A stretch of 64,000 nucleotides of DNA from Cricetulus griseus (Eukaryota; Chordata; Mammalia; Rodentia; Cricetidae). Positions within the stretch are counted from its first letter, which is position 1. Every line of letters starts with the position of its first letter. The stretch spans positions 25,888,937-25,952,936 of the forward strand of contig NC_048600.1 in assembly GCF_003668045.3 (NCBI RefSeq). Reading direction: 5' to 3'. The notes below the pieces were generated by a model. The model was not told the DNA's origin. It ran no database searches and saw only the letters and a program-made list of their open reading frames with translations. Of the stretch, positions 1 to 64,000 are shown piece after piece. A program made the position numbers and the translations under genes.

Positions 1-61265
<61,265 letters not shown>

Positions 61266-61610
61266 CTCCAAAGCACAGAGAGGATGGCGTCTTCTGGTTA
61301 AAATGACATTTCAGTTCTCCCAAGGGCTGCCTCCACACAATGCCCGGCGAGGAGGTAAACGGTGCAGTGAGAAGGAAGGATTGCAGCCTCTGCACAGCCC
61401 CAGACAGGAGAGGGCGGCTCTCCGAAGCTACTGCCAGGCAATTACAGGAAGTTATATAAGTAACAACCCCCATTGATTCTGCACTCACAGAGCCCACCAC
61501 CTCTTTGAACGTCGCACCAGGAAGAGCTGCTTCAGCTTTCCTGATTTTCCCAGTGATAGGGTCCCCAGGCAAATGATACAACTTATTCCATAAATGGCCA
61601 TTCACATCTA

Positions 61611-61700
61611 GACAGGATCAGAGCACAAGCCTAGGTTTTAGGATTTCAGGAGGCAGACAGGATCAGAGCACAAGCCCAGGTCTTAGGATTACAGGAGGCA
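61611..61700. repeat. 45-bp exact-length tandem duplication
   Basis: Two copies, 61611-61655 and 61656-61700, each starting GACAGGATCAGAGCACAAGC and ending CAGGAGGCA, with three substitutions between them. Lies about 350 bases upstream of the start codon, in the 5' UTR or first intron. Confidence 0.9.
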
Positions 61701-61852
61701 CACACATATGCACACACATACACACAAATGAATACATACACGCATATATATGCACACACATACCCAAAGGCAGGATTAGCAGACTCCATCACTGCTGTTC
61801 CTGGGTAAAAGGCTGGCTATTAAAATTCTCCCTTTAAAGTCCAAAGAGTTCT

Positions 61853-62063
61853 CAATGGTTCTCAACCTGTGGATTGCAACCCCTTTGGAGTCAAATGATC
61901 CTTCCACTGGGGTTTCCTAAAATCATTGGATATTTACACTATGATTCATAACTGTAGTAAAATTACAGTTGTGAATTAGCAACAAAGATAAATTTATGAT
62001 TGGTGGTGTCACCACAACACAAGGAACTGTATTAAAGGGCATTAGCAAGGTTGGGAACAACTG
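61853..62063 (+). mobile_element. URR1-like hAT element, second copy
   Basis: AATGGTTCTCAACCTGTGGA, GATTCATAACTGTAGTAAAA, CACCACAACACAAGGAACTG, and an end of GGTTGGGAACAACTG. Opposite strand to the copy at 54766 when internal blocks are compared, and more diverged at its ends. Confidence 0.7.
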
Positions 62064-62129
62064 CTTTAGACTATATTTTACCTATCATCTAAGCAATGCA
62101 GAACAACCCGGAACCCCCACCCCCAGACA

Positions 62130-62830
62130 ATCACCCTCATTTTTATCAGTGGCAACTTCATAACTAATTCACACACCAAAGTAGACAACTCATTGTTTTT
62201 TTTTTAGCATATTCACCATTTTATGTAACTGTGACATGACTGATCTGGCATGTCCATCATCCCCAGACAGAAGCCTCCGAGCTGTCATTCCCCAACCCTG
62301 CAACCAAGAGTCTATTGTCTCTCTGTGGATTTCCTTCCCTGTTCCGTCTACTGCACGTGTGGAAGCATTTTACTGGAAGCCTTCTGCTCACAGCTTCTTT
62401 CACTTAACATGGTAACTCCAAGATACAAATGCATCATGGTATGAATCAGCAGTGTGCTGCCACTGGGATTTGTCTGAGTTGTGTTTGGGTTTGGTTTGCT
62501 TGCAATCTTGAGGATCAACTGCTAAGTGAAACCTCTACCACTGACTCCTGGGCCAGCCCTGCCACTGTGATATTCTGATGTGTTTTTGCAAACTAAACTC
62601 TTCAGAACTTTGGGTGAGAAGGGATGGGGGTTGTATTCACAGAGATTTAATCATAATTATTTCACTTGACATACACATGTCACACATCCCTCTTACATAT
62701 GCTTTTAAAATCACTTTAATGACTGCATGGCATCTCACTGATTGAAGACCCAGGTACTTGCCCAAACATTTCTCTGATTTACTGAGAGTTAAGTTTCCAT
62801 AATCGGTCCTTTCCAAGAGCAAGCATCCAA
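62130..62830 (-). repeat. Ancient L1M-type fragment
   Basis: Plus strand follows the reversed L1M 3' order: AACCCTGCAACCAAGAGTCT, CTCTGTGGATTTCCTTCCC, CTTCTTTCACTTAACATGG, then TTTAATGACTGCATGGCATC. Strongly decayed and probably broken in two near 62500. Confidence 0.48.
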
Positions 62831-63104
62831 CTCCCACACCCTCCCGACGGTTTCCATTCCTTGGCTCTTACATTAATGTTAGCTTTGGGTTTATATTTCC
62901 TTCCTTCTTTTCATGTTCTTTTAGTTTCATCCACTGCATTCCTTCTAACTCCCTTAAAATAATAACTTGTTCATGTGACTTCAACAATAGGGACATGTAA
63001 GGTTGAACCATCCTCTGGCCATTTCTTTGCTATGGTATGTAAATTAAACCATAAAGTCAGTCAGCTAATCTCTTCTTCTCCCTCTCTTGCCCTCCTTCCC
63101 TCCC

Positions 63105-63205
63105 TACACACACACACACACACACACATACATATATACATACACACACATAGATACACACACACACACACATACATACATACATATATACATACACACA
63201 CATAG

Positions 63206-63252
<47 letters not shown>

Positions 63253-63490
63253 CGCACATACACCCAAACAGACACACACACACACAAACAGATACACAGA
63301 CACACATAGACACACACACATACACCCAGACACACACAGACATAGACACACAGGCACACACATACACACAGACACATACACATAGACATACATACACAAA
63401 CACACACATACACACAAACAAACACACATACATAGACACACAGATGCTCACATACACACACACAGACAAGACACAGACACACACACAGAG
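63105..63490. repeat. CA-rich degenerate satellite
   Basis: About 385 bases of CA with CATA, CAGA and CAAA interruptions, including a duplicated module (CACATAGATACACACAC at about 63147 and 63200). Ends next to a B1. Confidence 0.92.
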
Positions 63491-63499
63491 ATACAAGCC

Positions 63500-63612
63500 C
63501 AGGCTCCCCTCAAGCTTATCATATAGCCAAGGCTGACCTTGAACTCTTGATCCTCCCACCTCCACTTCCTGACTGCTGGCATCACAGGTGTGTACCACTG
63601 TGCCAGCTTCTC
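63500..63612 (-). repeat. B1 SINE, partial
   Basis: Plus strand: ATATAGCCAAGGCTGACCTT GAACTC, GATCCTCCCACCTCC, TGCTGGCATCACAGGTGTGT. Partial and old. From 63613 to 64000 I see nothing recognisable. Confidence 0.75.
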
Positions 63613-64000
63613 ATTTCCTTCTGAACAGCTTATGTCCTCCATTTTTGTTCCCTCTGCCTTTTTCCAATGCTATAAAAGAGTGTTCAATTTCTAAATAATC
63701 AAAATGGTGTGTGGGGGGAGGGGGTCTTGCTAACCAAATTCTAATTAAGGCTAGTCTTTAGATGCTCTACTTCCCAAACCGTTTAAAGATCTCTTTCTGA
63801 CTGATGCCTGAGGGAGTTTACTGTACACAAAAGGGAATACACAGCCCTGTCCATGTTCGAGGGGTATAAGACAGCAGGCCAAATTATTCCTTCCTTGTAT
63901 GTCCTGGCATGTTTCTTGTCTAGCATACTGTTAGACTTTAAAACATTTTAGGATTCACAGAATAACACCAGATACAGAGAGCAGCAGGCCTGAACAGCAG

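Noticed and set aside
63057..63598. Cys/Val and Thr/His repeat proteins on both strands
   Set aside because: Translations of the CA-rich satellite.

Overview
The window is nuclear DNA from a muroid rodent (mouse, rat, hamster or vole group; I cannot fix the species). Evidence: many B1 and B2 SINEs and B4-like elements, rodent L1 3' ends, ORR1-type MaLR LTRs, URR1-type hAT elements, and very long pure CA/GT, GA and GGGA tracts.

One protein-coding gene spans almost all of it, on the minus strand: Greb1 (growth regulation by estrogen in breast cancer 1). I could place 28 consecutive coding exons, from the start codon at 61265 down to an exon that runs off the left edge at position 1. Exon lengths and phases join into one uninterrupted frame of about 1712 codons. 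From my memory of human GREB1 (about 1949 residues), roughly 235 C-terminal residues lie left of the window. The promoter and any wholly 5'-UTR exons lie right of it. It is Greb1 rather than its paralogue Greb1l, because the segments around residues 1385-1450 and the acidic stretch after residue 52 match GREB1. I see no frameshift or premature stop, so the gene looks functional. All introns are GT-AG except intron 8, which is GC-AG.

Protein layout: conserved N-terminus; acidic linker; two Cys/His clusters (about residues 88-95 and 157-174); a poorly conserved linker with basic nuclear-localisation-like patches; a conserved block (390-1105); a Ser-rich, low-complexity region (1110-1230); a P-loop GPPQIGKT at 1347-1354 split between two exons; a Cys/His patch (1469-1475); and the start of the C-terminal glycosyltransferase-like region (1486 on, with a DD motif at 1647-1648). 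GREB1 is known as an oestrogen-receptor target and cofactor, and a glycosyltransferase role for its C-terminus has been reported.

Layout by region: 0-5 kb, exons 28-25 with B4 and L1 remnants; 5-15 kb, exons 24-22 with a young L1 insertion and many SINEs; 15-34 kb, the densest exon cluster (exons 21-9) with MaLR LTRs and microsatellites; 34-36 kb, a gammaretrovirus-like solo LTR nested in an older LTR; 36-46 kb, exons 8-4; 46-54 kb, a large exon-poor intron with an L1, an LTR, a 49-bp poly(A), a minisatellite and inverted B2s; 54-61 kb, exons 3-1; 61-64 kb, 5' flank or first intron with old transposons and a CA-rich satellite.

I found no operon, CRISPR array or independent second gene, and nothing amounting to a new biological system. 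The most useful observations are the GC-AG intron, the intron-split P-loop, tandem acceptors, a (TG)n tract next to a frame-critical acceptor, inverted SINE and microsatellite pairs that could form dsRNA in the pre-mRNA, and dated insertions with intact target-site duplications.
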